Below are positions 43,059 through 50,808 of a stretch of 64,000 bases of DNA, one piece after another. The notes under the pieces are model-generated. The model did no database searches. It saw only the letters and a program-made list of their open reading frames with translations, and had not been told where the DNA came from. The position numbers and the translations under genes were made by a program. Position 1 is the stretch's first letter; every line of letters starts with the position of its first letter. Source of the DNA: VMCP01 sp964408945 (lineage in GTDB: Bacteria; Bacteroidota; Bacteroidia; NS11-12g; UBA955); assembly GCA_964408945.1 (NCBI GenBank), contig CAYPBJ010000004.1, positions 82,247 through 146,246 on the forward strand. The letters run 5' to 3'.

Positions 43059-44867
43059 ATGATGAAACCAATTATTCTTAGTTTAATGGGCGTTGCAGCG
43101 ATGTCTGTATTGGTATCCCAAAAAGACAAAACCTCAGTAAATTCAACAAACTTCTTCGTGCTTGATTCGAATAAACATACCATTTGTTCGGTTTATGTAT
43201 CACCAATTGGACAAGTGAATATTTCGAGTCAGAAGCAACGATTGGCCTATTTATCTAAAACGAAAGATTCAACTGGAATTGTGATGGGATTTAATTTGAA
43301 ACCCGGAATACATAATTATCAGTTTAATTCAATGAACAGTTACTCGGAAGTTGCCGTTGTTCGTACAGGCAAAAAAACGGCACTACGGTCTGCGTATCCC
43401 AGTATGTCCATGGCTGCTCCCATGACTACAAGGAGTGAAGATGGAGATGAATCAATGATAGAATCAAAAATTGGTGTTTACAGCGAACCCATGATGGACA
43501 GAGATGAAGCTGATGTGAAGGCAAAATCAGGAGTTGTTACAGCCGGAATTTGGAGCGATTTAGAAAATTGGGATACATATTTTACTACTTATCCAAATAC
43601 TCATGGTTTTTGGGGATTGGATTTTACAAAAAAGAGATTTTCAGTAGAAATTTTAAATCCAGATAAAACACCCGCAATTGGAGTAACCTTGATATTGAAA
43701 AAAGGCAGCGGAGAATCTGTTTGGCAGAGTCAAACTGATAACAGAGGTTACGCTGAGTTATGGTCTGGCATTTATTCATCAGAAAAAAACGATGAAAAAG
43801 AATCCTACCAATTATTTGAAAAACGTGGTGAGAATTACCGACCCTTGGGAAAATTAAAAGAAACGGGTTTCGCAAGAAGCACTTTATTTTTGAATACGGC
43901 TAAAATATCCCCAAAAAAAGTAGACATCTGTTTCACTGTTGATGCAACTGGATCCATGGGCGATGAGATCAACTACTTGAAAGAGGACTTGATACACATC
44001 ATTCAAAGCTTAAAGAAAGCAAGTCCTTGCACAGAAATCAGGGTGGGTTCTGTATTTTACAGAGATAAAGGTGACGAATATGTAACTCGCAAATTTGATT
44101 TTTCTCCATATGTCGAAAACGCATTGATGTTCATTGGAAATCAAAGTGCTGGTGGTGGTGGAGATTTTCCAGAAGCGGTAGAAGAAGGATTGAAAGTTTC
44201 AAATGAAGAACTAAATTGGTCATCAGAGGCTGTGGCAAAAATCAATTTTTTAATCTTAGATGCCCCGCCGCATGCTTCTGAGCAAGGAAAAATTCAAGAG
44301 CAAATTAGATTTGCTGCTTTAAAAGGGATAAAAATAATTCCAATTACAGCTTCAGGAATTGATGCTTCTACTGAAATACTGATGAAACAGATGGCCATTG
44401 CTACAAACGGAGAATATTTGTATATTACTGATCATAGTGGAGTTGGCGGTTCTCATTTAAAGCCAACAGGAATAAAGGAAAATGTAGACTTATTGACAAA
44501 CCAAGTAGTGAAAGTGCTTAAGAAATTTTGCTTAACTCCAGATTGCAATCCTGATCAAGAGCCCAATAATCCGCAGCAAGACCCTAATTTTGTAAATTTT
44601 GGCAATAAAGACGTAATCATTCAATGTTATCCCAATCCAGCAACGGAATACTTAGATTTTGAGAGTAGCAAGAACATCAACGAAATTAACATTAGTGGCT
44701 TCAATGGACAGAAAATATTAACTGTTAAGCCTTTAGATAAAAAATATCGATTGAATTTACCATTAGTAAAACCGGGCATTTATGTGGTAACTGTAATTAT
44801 TGACCAAATGTACTTTAATACTAAAATTGTCATTCAGCCAACCAATGGCCAAGGCAAATTAGACTAA
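43059..44867 (+). CDS. von Willebrand A protein with type IX sorting domain
   Basis: A 602-residue exported protein. After an N-terminal hydrophobic segment (residues about 4-17), residues 30-285 have no clear domain beyond an Ig-like region near 195-240. A von Willebrand A domain spans about 287-480 with the metal-adhesion site Asp-Ala-Thr-Gly-Ser-Met (DxTGS variant), a Gly-Gly-Gly-Gly-Asp-Phe-Pro-Glu-Ala second loop and Leu-Asp-Ala-Pro-Pro. The last 75 residues (Val-Ile-Ile-Gln-Cys-Tyr-Pro-Asn-Pro, then Gly-Phe-Asn-Gly-Gln) form a Por secretion tail. Likely a surface adhesin. ATGs at 43059 and 43062 are equally possible. It overlaps the next gene convergently by 4 bases. Confidence 0.85.
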   Translation: MMKPIILSLMGVAAMSVLVSQKDKTSVNSTNFFVLDSNKHTICSVYVSPIGQVNISSQKQRLAYLSKTKDSTGIVMGFNLKPGIHNYQFNSMNSYSEVAVVRTGKKTALRSAYPSMSMAAPMTTRSEDGDESMIESKIGVYSEPMMDRDEADVKAKSGVVTAGIWSDLENWDTYFTTYPNTHGFWGLDFTKKRFSVEILNPDKTPAIGVTLILKKGSGESVWQSQTDNRGYAELWSGIYSSEKNDEKESYQLFEKRGENYRPLGKLKETGFARSTLFLNTAKISPKKVDICFTVDATGSMGDEINYLKEDLIHIIQSLKKASPCTEIRVGSVFYRDKGDEYVTRKFDFSPYVENALMFIGNQSAGGGGDFPEAVEEGLKVSNEELNWSSEAVAKINFLILDAPPHASEQGKIQEQIRFAALKGIKIIPITASGIDASTEILMKQMAIATNGEYLYITDHSGVGGSHLKPTGIKENVDLLTNQVVKVLKKFCLTPDCNPDQEPNNPQQDPNFVNFGNKDVIIQCYPNPATEYLDFESSKNINEINISGFNGQKILTVKPLDKKYRLNLPLVKPGIYVVTVIIDQMYFNTKIVIQPTNGQGKLD

Positions 44868-45238
44868 AAAGATAAAATCACAGCTACTGTCAACCCTGAA
44901 ATTGCTGTAACGGCAATGTCTGTAATAGAGTCGGTACGTTTTGCGGCATCCCAAGTGCCGGCTCTTTTATTTTTATTAAAATCATATGCCTCTTTAATGA
45001 GGGCAGCAGCAAGAGTTGATCCCATTGCAACTCGGAGTCCTCTTCTTTGTGTAGCAAGGGGACTCTCAAGTTTAAAGTTCTGAGTTGTAAAATCATAAGC
45101 AATGAAGGATATCAATGCCCCGCCTACAATATGGTAGAACTTATCGTTGGTTTGATTTTTGAAAATGGTGGTATTTTGCGCTTGCAAGTTTGTTATAAAC
45201 AGAAGAATAATTCCAAATAATAAAATCCTGATTTTCAT
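44864..45238 (-). CDS. Small exported YfiM/DUF2279-like protein
   Basis: A 124-residue protein with a signal peptide (Leu-Leu-Phe-Gly-Ile-Ile-Leu-Leu-Phe, ending Leu-Gln-Ala-Gln). The mature part has Asp-Lys-Phe-Tyr-His-Ile-Val-Gly-Gly-Ala, then Ala-Ala-Leu-Ile-Lys-Glu-Ala-Tyr-Asp and Gly-Thr-Trp-Asp-Ala, ending with Asp-Ile-Ala-Val-Thr and a hydrophobic tail. This His/Glu/Asp layout resembles the YfiM (DUF2279) lipoprotein group, whose function is unknown; the link is by pattern only. A -7 box lies 16 bases upstream, divergent from fumC. Confidence 0.65.
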   Translation of the reverse strand: MKIRILLFGIILLFITNLQAQNTTIFKNQTNDKFYHIVGGALISFIAYDFTTQNFKLESPLATQRRGLRVAMGSTLAAALIKEAYDFNKNKRAGTWDAAKRTDSITDIAVTAISGLTVAVILSF

Positions 45239-45254
45239 GATGATATGGAATGGT

Positions 45255-45262
45255 CAAAATTA
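45255..45262 (-). promoter_or_regulatory. -7 promoter box for the YfiM-like gene
   Basis: TAATTTTG on the minus strand is an exact TAnnTTTG, 16 bases before the ATG at 45238. Confidence 0.42.
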
Positions 45263-45309
45263 ATGCCAAACCTTTAAATAGTTAATTCGATTTGGTGGAT
45301 TCACTTTTG

Positions 45310-45317
45310 TATTTTTG
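45310..45317 (+). promoter_or_regulatory. -7 promoter box for fumC
   Basis: TATTTTTG is an exact TAnnTTTG with TTTG at 45291-45294 as a possible -33 element, 15 bases apart. It ends 7 bases before the ATG at 45325 and excludes the longer reading frame that begins at 45292. Confidence 0.5.
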
Positions 45318-45324
45318 CAGTATC

Positions 45325-46737
45325 ATGACTGAATTTCGTATTGAACACGACACCATGGGTGAGGTGAAAGTACCAGCAGGTGCTTATTGGGGAGCCCAAA
45401 CAGAGAGAAGTCGAAATAATTTCCGCATCGGACCTGAAGGTTCTATGCCTGTTGAAATCATTCGTGCATTTGCTATTTTAAAAAAATGTGCAGCAAAAGC
45501 CAATCATGAATTGGGCGTATTATCGAAAGAGAAATATGAGTTAATCGCAGAAGTTTGCGACGAAATTTTTGATGGTAAGCACGATAAAGAATTCCCTTTG
45601 GTAATCTGGCAAACCGGAAGCGGCACTCAAAGCAATATGAATGTCAACGAGGTCATTGCTAACCGAGCGCATGTATTAAAAGGTGGAAAACTCACAGATG
45701 AGAAAAAGGTTTTACATCCTAATGATGATGTAAATAAGAGTCAAAGCAGTAACGATACTTTCCCTACTGCAATGAGTATAGCTGTTTTCAAGCAGGTTAT
45801 TGATTACACTTTACCAGGGCTGCAAGCATTGAAAACAACCTTGAAGCATAAAGCAAGGGAGTATAAGGACATTGTTAAGATTGGTCGTACGCATTTCATG
45901 GATGCAACACCTTTAACTTTGGGACAAGAATTCAGTGGCTACGTTACTCAACTTGACAATGGAATTGCTGCCATTAATCGTGCCATGAAACCAGCTGCTG
46001 AATTGGCCTTGGGCGGAACAGCTGTTGGAACTGGCTTGAATACGCCTAAGGGATATTCTGAGTTGGTTGCGCGTTTCATTGCTGAAGAAAGTGGTTTGCC
46101 TTTTGTGACTGCAGAAAATAAATTTGAAGCATTGGCTGCACATGATGCCATGGTTGAACTACACGGTGCAATTAAAAGAGCTGCAGTGAGTGCATTCAAA
46201 ATTGCCAATGATATTAGAATGTTAAGTTCTGGACCAAGAAGCGGTATTGGTGAGATTTTAATACCTGAAAATGAACCAGGTTCATCCATTATGCCCGGAA
46301 AGGTCAATCCAACGCAACCTGAAGCACTGACAATGGTGTGTGCTCAAATTTTGGGTAATGATGTAGCTATTTCATTTGGTGCAACTCAAGGACATTTTGA
46401 ATTGAACGTATACAAACCTTTGATTGCCGCAAATATGCTACAGAGTGCTCGTTTATTGGGACAAGCTTGTTTAAGTTTCAATGATAATTGTGCCATTGGT
46501 ATTGAGCCTAATCATGAAAATATCAAACGTTTGGTAGACCAAAGTTTGATGTTAGTCACTGCTTTAAATACCCATATTGGATATGAGAACGCTGCTAAAA
46601 TTGCTAAAAAAGCCCACAAAGAGGGTACAACTTTGAAAGAAGCTGCTCTTTCCTTGGGACTTTTAACTTCAGAACAATTTGATGAATGGGTAAAACCTGA
46701 AAGCATGGTTGGAAATCCTGACGAAGTAATTAAATAA
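45325..46737 (+). CDS. fumC: Class II fumarate hydratase
   Basis: FumC interconverts fumarate and malate in the citric acid cycle without an iron-sulphur cluster. The ATG at 45325 gives 470 residues, about the E. coli length of 467. Diagnostic stretches are Trp-Gly-Ala-Gln-Thr-Glu-Arg-Ser near 24, Gly-Ser-Gly-Thr-Gln-Ser-Asn-Met-Asn near 100, Lys-Ile-Gly-Arg-Thr-His-x-x-Asp-Ala-Thr-Pro near 185 with the catalytic His region, and the superfamily signature [10 protein letters not shown] near 318. These exclude aspartase and argininosuccinate lyase. folP follows 19 bases later. Confidence 0.97.
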   Translation: MTEFRIEHDTMGEVKVPAGAYWGAQTERSRNNFRIGPEGSMPVEIIRAFAILKKCAAKANHELGVLSKEKYELIAEVCDEIFDGKHDKEFPLVIWQTGSGTQSNMNVNEVIANRAHVLKGGKLTDEKKVLHPNDDVNKSQSSNDTFPTAMSIAVFKQVIDYTLPGLQALKTTLKHKAREYKDIVKIGRTHFMDATPLTLGQEFSGYVTQLDNGIAAINRAMKPAAELALGGTAVGTGLNTPKGYSELVARFIAEESGLPFVTAENKFEALAAHDAMVELHGAIKRAAVSAFKIANDIRMLSSGPRSGIGEILIPENEPGSSIMPGKVNPTQPEALTMVCAQILGNDVAISFGATQGHFELNVYKPLIAANMLQSARLLGQACLSFNDNCAIGIEPNHENIKRLVDQSLMLVTALNTHIGYENAAKIAKKAHKEGTTLKEAALSLGLLTSEQFDEWVKPESMVGNPDEVIK

Positions 46738-46756
46738 TTTAAATAACCCTATCCAA

Positions 46757-47599
46757 ATGCCCATAATTCAATTGGTTGGACAATCCAAATCTTTGGAAGT
46801 CACAAAACCATTGATTATGGGCATTTTAAATATTACCCCTGACTCATATTTTAGCAATAGCCGAATAAATTCAGTTAAGCATGCTCTGATTGTAGCTGAA
46901 CAAATGTTAAAAGATGGGGCAACCATTTTAGATATTGGCGGACAAAGTTCTAGGCCTGGTTCGAATCGTATAACTTCTTCGGAAGAGCTACAACGCGTTT
47001 TACCGATAATTGAAGCACTCAGAATGAACTTTCAAGATGCTTGGATAAGTGTAGACACGTATTATTCCGAAGTTGCAAAAACATGTATTGACGCTGGTGT
47101 GGAAATTATTAATGATATTTCTTTTGGGGAAGATGACCCTAAGATGTTATCGGTGATTGCCAATAAAGACATTACTTACATAGGTATGCATAAAAAAGGC
47201 GATCCGAAAACCATGCAAGAAAATCCTAGTTATGATTCTGTTGTTGATGAAGTTTTTGAATATTTAATTAAGAGATCTATAGATTTTTCTTTTGCAGGAG
47301 TGAGGAACGTTTGGATTGATCCAGGATTTGGTTTTGGTAAAAGTATTGAACAGAATTATTCTCTTTTTTCTCAATTAAGTCGATTTTGCCAAACTGATTT
47401 TGGGGTCTTGGTGGGAATTTCTCGTAAAAGTATGATTTATAAACTTCTGGAAATCAACCTAGAAGACACACTCAATGCAACATCTTCTCTAAATCTTTTA
47501 GCTTTAGAAAAGGGCGCGAAAATTTTGAGGGTACACGATGTAAAAGCCGCGAATGAAGTTTTGAAATTGCATGCTGCTTTGCATAACTTTGCCCAATGA
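46757..47599 (+). CDS. folP: Dihydropteroate synthase
   Basis: FolP condenses p-aminobenzoate with the pterin pyrophosphate in folate synthesis and is the sulphonamide target. The 280-residue TIM barrel has Met-Gly-Ile-Leu-Asn-Ile-Thr-Pro-Asp-Ser near residue 22, Asp-Ile-Gly-Gly-Gln-Ser-Ser-Arg-Pro-Gly near 57-66, Ser-Val-Asp-Thr near 97, Ile-Asn-Asp-Ile near 119, Asp-Pro-Gly-Phe-Gly-Phe-Gly-Lys near 191 and the closing Arg-Val-His-Asp-Val. All substrate-binding loops look intact. It follows fumC by 19 bases and overlaps rpe by 4 (ATGA). Confidence 0.96.
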   Translation: MPIIQLVGQSKSLEVTKPLIMGILNITPDSYFSNSRINSVKHALIVAEQMLKDGATILDIGGQSSRPGSNRITSSEELQRVLPIIEALRMNFQDAWISVDTYYSEVAKTCIDAGVEIINDISFGEDDPKMLSVIANKDITYIGMHKKGDPKTMQENPSYDSVVDEVFEYLIKRSIDFSFAGVRNVWIDPGFGFGKSIEQNYSLFSQLSRFCQTDFGVLVGISRKSMIYKLLEINLEDTLNATSSLNLLALEKGAKILRVHDVKAANEVLKLHAALHNFAQ

Positions 47600-48249
47600 A
47601 AATTATTGCTCCATCAATCTTATCTGCCAATTTTGGCAATTTAAATCAAGACATTGATATGATAAATCAAAGTGAGGCTCAGTGGTTTCACGTTGATGTT
47701 ATGGATGGAGTATTCGTTCCAAATATTTCCTTCGGTTTTCCTGTAATGAAATCCCTTCAAAAAAGAGCGGAAAAAACATTGGATGTTCATTTAATGATTG
47801 TTCAGCCGGAAAGGTATATTGAAGATTTTGCTCATGCGGGGGCAAACATTCTAACTGTTCACATTGAAGCTTCAACTCATTTACACCGAAGTTTGCAACA
47901 AATTAAAGCTGCTGGAATGAAAGCTGGTGTGGCATTGAATCCCCACACTCCTATTTCAAGTTTATTTGATGTTTTGGACGATGTTGATTTGGTTTGTTTA
48001 ATGAGTGTTAATCCAGGTTTTGGTGGACAAAAATTCATTCCGAATACCATCAATAAAATTAAGGCGTTAAAAACAGAGATTGAAAACAGAGGATTAAATA
48101 CTTTGATTGAAATCGATGGCGGTGTAACCCTCGATAATGCTCAAACATTGTTTCATGCTGGCGCAAACGTATTGGTCGCTGGCAATACTGTTTTTTCTGC
48201 CGAAAATCCATCTGATACTATTTCACAATTATTGGCTTTATCAAAATAA
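47596..48249 (+). CDS. rpe: Ribulose-phosphate 3-epimerase
   Basis: Rpe interconverts ribulose-5-phosphate and xylulose-5-phosphate in the pentose phosphate pathway. The 217-residue TIM barrel has Ala-Pro-Ser-Ile-Leu-Ser-Ala-Asn at the start, the signature His-Val-Asp-Val-Met-Asp-Gly-x-Phe-Val-Pro-Asn near 33-44 (His and Asp for metal and catalysis), Asp-Val-His-Leu-Met, Met-Ser-Val-Asn-Pro-Gly-Phe-Gly-Gly-Gln and the second catalytic Asp in Glu-Ile-Asp-Gly-Gly-Val. The ATGA overlap with folP implies coupled translation, and a TonB-dependent receptor gene follows on the same strand. Confidence 0.97.
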   Translation: MKIIAPSILSANFGNLNQDIDMINQSEAQWFHVDVMDGVFVPNISFGFPVMKSLQKRAEKTLDVHLMIVQPERYIEDFAHAGANILTVHIEASTHLHRSLQQIKAAGMKAGVALNPHTPISSLFDVLDDVDLVCLMSVNPGFGGQKFIPNTINKIKALKTEIENRGLNTLIEIDGGVTLDNAQTLFHAGANVLVAGNTVFSAENPSDTISQLLALSK

Positions 48250-48279
48250 ATTCAGGCATTGCAGCGTTTAGATGCCACA

Positions 48280-50721
48280 GTGAAGTTATTCTCTCTCATT
48301 GCAGTTTTATTAATTGTACTGCCTGTTTATTCTCAATCGAATATTTACAGAGCAAAAGTTGTAGGCTGTAAAAACTGTACCCAAATTAAAATCATTGATT
48401 CAGAAGGTGCTGTTTTGACTTCTGTTGATTCAGTGGGCAAATTTGAATTAACGCTACCCTATGAACCCTATCTTTTCTTTGGGACTTTTGGAACTTCAAA
48501 TGATGAGAAGATTTTTGGAAAGTACGCTCGCATAAGCACATCAATAGATTCAATTTCAATTGGTGCAGGACTCGATTTAATTGGACAAGTAGAGGTAAAT
48601 ATTGAAGGTTCTACCCCATTTATGGATGAGATTAAAATGCGAGATTTAACTCTAAATGCAGGAGTTGGATCAGGCGTTGAAAATTTAATCAAAACCTTAG
48701 GTGGCGTAAGTAGCAATAATGAGCTTTCATCGCAATTTTCAGTTAGAGGTGGTAATTTTGATGAAAATTTGATATACGTCAACGATATTGAAATATATCG
48801 GCCACAATTAATCCAAAATGGTCAACAAGAAGGCCTCAGCTTCATCAATCCGCAATTGGTAGATAAGATTAAGTTTTCTGCCGGTGGATTTGAATCGCAA
48901 TATGGTGATAAAATGAGTTCTGTATTGGATGTACAATACATCAAACCTGATTCTACGCGTGCTTCAATTTCCTTAGGCACGATGATTAACAGTTTCACCG
49001 TTGAAGGTTCTAAGAAGCATGTTTCTGGCCTTTTATCTATTCGACATTTTACCAATTCATTATTGACGGGCACCTTAAATACAAAAGGTACTTATTCCAT
49101 GAATTTCGCTGATGTGCAGTCGTTTTTAAAATGGGATATATCAAAACGATGGTCAATTGATTTTTTGGGCAACTTAGCAGGAAATGCTTTTCAGTTGATT
49201 CCAGAAAGTAAGACAACTGAATTTGGTACTATTCAAAGCGCATATCAATTGAACGTATTTATGGCAGGCCAAGAGAATTTAAACTACAACTACTCGTTAG
49301 GGGCGCTTACTTTAAATTATCGTCCTAATGTTAGACAAAATTTCAAATGGATTCTAAGCGCAACAGCCATTAACGAAGAAGAGCATTTTGATGTACAAGG
49401 GGCATATAATTTGTCTGAATTAGACCGCGATTTGGGTTCGTCTAACTTAGGGAAACCTCTAAAAACCTTAGGTTATGGTTATTATTTAGATCATGGCAGA
49501 AATCAAATGCAAAGCCGAATCTTCAATTTTTCACATTTAGGGAATTTCGGAAAGCAAAATGCTCAAACCCAACTAAAATATGGTATTCGCTTAAACAAAG
49601 AATTCATTGTAGATCGATTTTATGAATGGTTGTACATGGATAGTGCAGATTACAATTTAGCTCCTTGGTCATTTGCCAAAGACACCATCATCCTTGATGA
49701 CATTACACGTTCAAACAACCGTTTAAATTCAACCAGAATCAACGGTTTTGTGCAAGTAAAGCATTTTATTGACCGAAACAAGAAACTATCTCTAAATGCC
49801 GGGATTCGAGCATCATGGTGGTCTGTAAACGAGGAATTATTATTGATGCCCCGGATTTCTTTGTTCTATGAACCTAATAAATTATTGAAATATAATTCTA
49901 GAGATACCAATCAAAAACTACCTGTAACTTATAGATTTTCATTTGGTGCTTACCATCAACCTCCATTTTATCGCGAAATCAGGGGATTGAGTGGATCATT
50001 AAATCCAATGACGCGAGCGCAAAAATCATTTCATTGGGTATTGGGAATGGACCGAGTTGTTACGTTATGGAATCGAAAATTTAAATATACGAGTGAGGCT
50101 TATTATAAATACTTGGATGATTTAATACCATATTATTACGATAATATAAGAATCAGATATTTTGCTGAAAACACTTCTAAAGGATATGCTGCAGGATTTG
50201 ATAATCGTTTGTATGGGCAATTCAACAAAGGATTAGAAAGTTGGTTTACTCTGAGCTTGCTTCAAAGCAAAGAGAGAATCACATACACAGATGCTAATGG
50301 AAATGCTATTACTTCTGACTGGTTGAGGCGCCCTACAGATAGACGAGCTAATTTTGCTGTTATTTTCCAAGATAGGCTAAAACAAAATCCAAGTATCAGA
50401 GTCAATTTAAGTATGGTAATAGGCACGAATATCCCTTATTATTTAGACGGAACGGCCAGATATTCTAACACACCGAGCATAGTACCACCTTACAGGCGTG
50501 TCGATATTGGTTTTAGCAAGACCTTAAGGGAACCAGGATCAAAATCAAAGAAATACTCATTTATAAAACAATCTTGGTTATCCGTTGATGTCTTTAACTT
50601 ATTGGACATAAACAATGTAATTGCATACAGTTGGGTAAAGGATCTAGAGAATAACCGTTATGGTGTGCCAGAGTATTTAACTGGCCGTCGGTTAAATGTG
50701 AGATTCTTCTTAGGGTTTTAA
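48280..50721 (+). CDS. TonB-dependent outer-membrane receptor
   Basis: An 813-residue outer-membrane beta-barrel with an N-terminal plug. No ATG is usable: the GTG at 48280 gives the best signal peptide (Lys-Leu-Phe-Ser-Leu-Ile-Ala-Val-Leu-Leu, cleaved after Tyr-Ser-Gln), while a TTG at 48259 would add 7 residues. A short carboxypeptidase-D-like region (about 25-110) precedes the plug, recognised by Gly-Val-Ser-Ser-Asn-Asn-Glu, Ser-Val-Arg-Gly-Gly-Asn-Phe-Asp-Glu-Asn and Gly-Gly-Phe-Glu-Ser-Gln-Tyr-Gly-Asp near 140-210. Aromatic-rich barrel strands follow to the C-terminal Phe. No SusD partner is adjacent, so the substrate is not predictable. It starts 30 bases after rpe. Confidence 0.87.
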   Translation: MKLFSLIAVLLIVLPVYSQSNIYRAKVVGCKNCTQIKIIDSEGAVLTSVDSVGKFELTLPYEPYLFFGTFGTSNDEKIFGKYARISTSIDSISIGAGLDLIGQVEVNIEGSTPFMDEIKMRDLTLNAGVGSGVENLIKTLGGVSSNNELSSQFSVRGGNFDENLIYVNDIEIYRPQLIQNGQQEGLSFINPQLVDKIKFSAGGFESQYGDKMSSVLDVQYIKPDSTRASISLGTMINSFTVEGSKKHVSGLLSIRHFTNSLLTGTLNTKGTYSMNFADVQSFLKWDISKRWSIDFLGNLAGNAFQLIPESKTTEFGTIQSAYQLNVFMAGQENLNYNYSLGALTLNYRPNVRQNFKWILSATAINEEEHFDVQGAYNLSELDRDLGSSNLGKPLKTLGYGYYLDHGRNQMQSRIFNFSHLGNFGKQNAQTQLKYGIRLNKEFIVDRFYEWLYMDSADYNLAPWSFAKDTIILDDITRSNNRLNSTRINGFVQVKHFIDRNKKLSLNAGIRASWWSVNEELLLMPRISLFYEPNKLLKYNSRDTNQKLPVTYRFSFGAYHQPPFYREIRGLSGSLNPMTRAQKSFHWVLGMDRVVTLWNRKFKYTSEAYYKYLDDLIPYYYDNIRIRYFAENTSKGYAAGFDNRLYGQFNKGLESWFTLSLLQSKERITYTDANGNAITSDWLRRPTDRRANFAVIFQDRLKQNPSIRVNLSMVIGTNIPYYLDGTARYSNTPSIVPPYRRVDIGFSKTLREPGSKSKKYSFIKQSWLSVDVFNLLDINNVIAYSWVKDLENNRYGVPEYLTGRRLNVRFFLGF

Positions 50722-50808
50722 TACCGGGTTTCGGGTAGCGGGTAGCGGGTAGCGGGATTCTGAAAACCAAAATCTGATGCCCGAAACCCGATACCCAACT
50801 CCTATTAA
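50722..50808. repeat. Hairpin with tandem 7-mers between convergent genes
   Basis: An 11-bp perfect inverted repeat, CGGGTTTCGGG (50725-50735) and CCCGAAACCCG (50780-50790), flanks 44 bases that begin with three tandem copies of GGGTAGC (50733-50753) plus a fourth degenerate copy. It is GC-rich compared with its surroundings and lies between converging genes, so a bidirectional terminator or a dispersed intergenic repeat is likely. No second copy was noticed in this window. Confidence 0.6.

Noticed and set aside
45948..46307. 119-codon antisense open frame inside fumC
   Set aside because: A shadow frame of a strongly conserved gene, with no start signals or protein similarity.
46945..46975. 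tRNA-like GGTTCGAATC stretch
   Set aside because: It lies within the conserved Ser-Arg-Pro-Gly-Ser coding loop of folP, with no cloverleaf around it.
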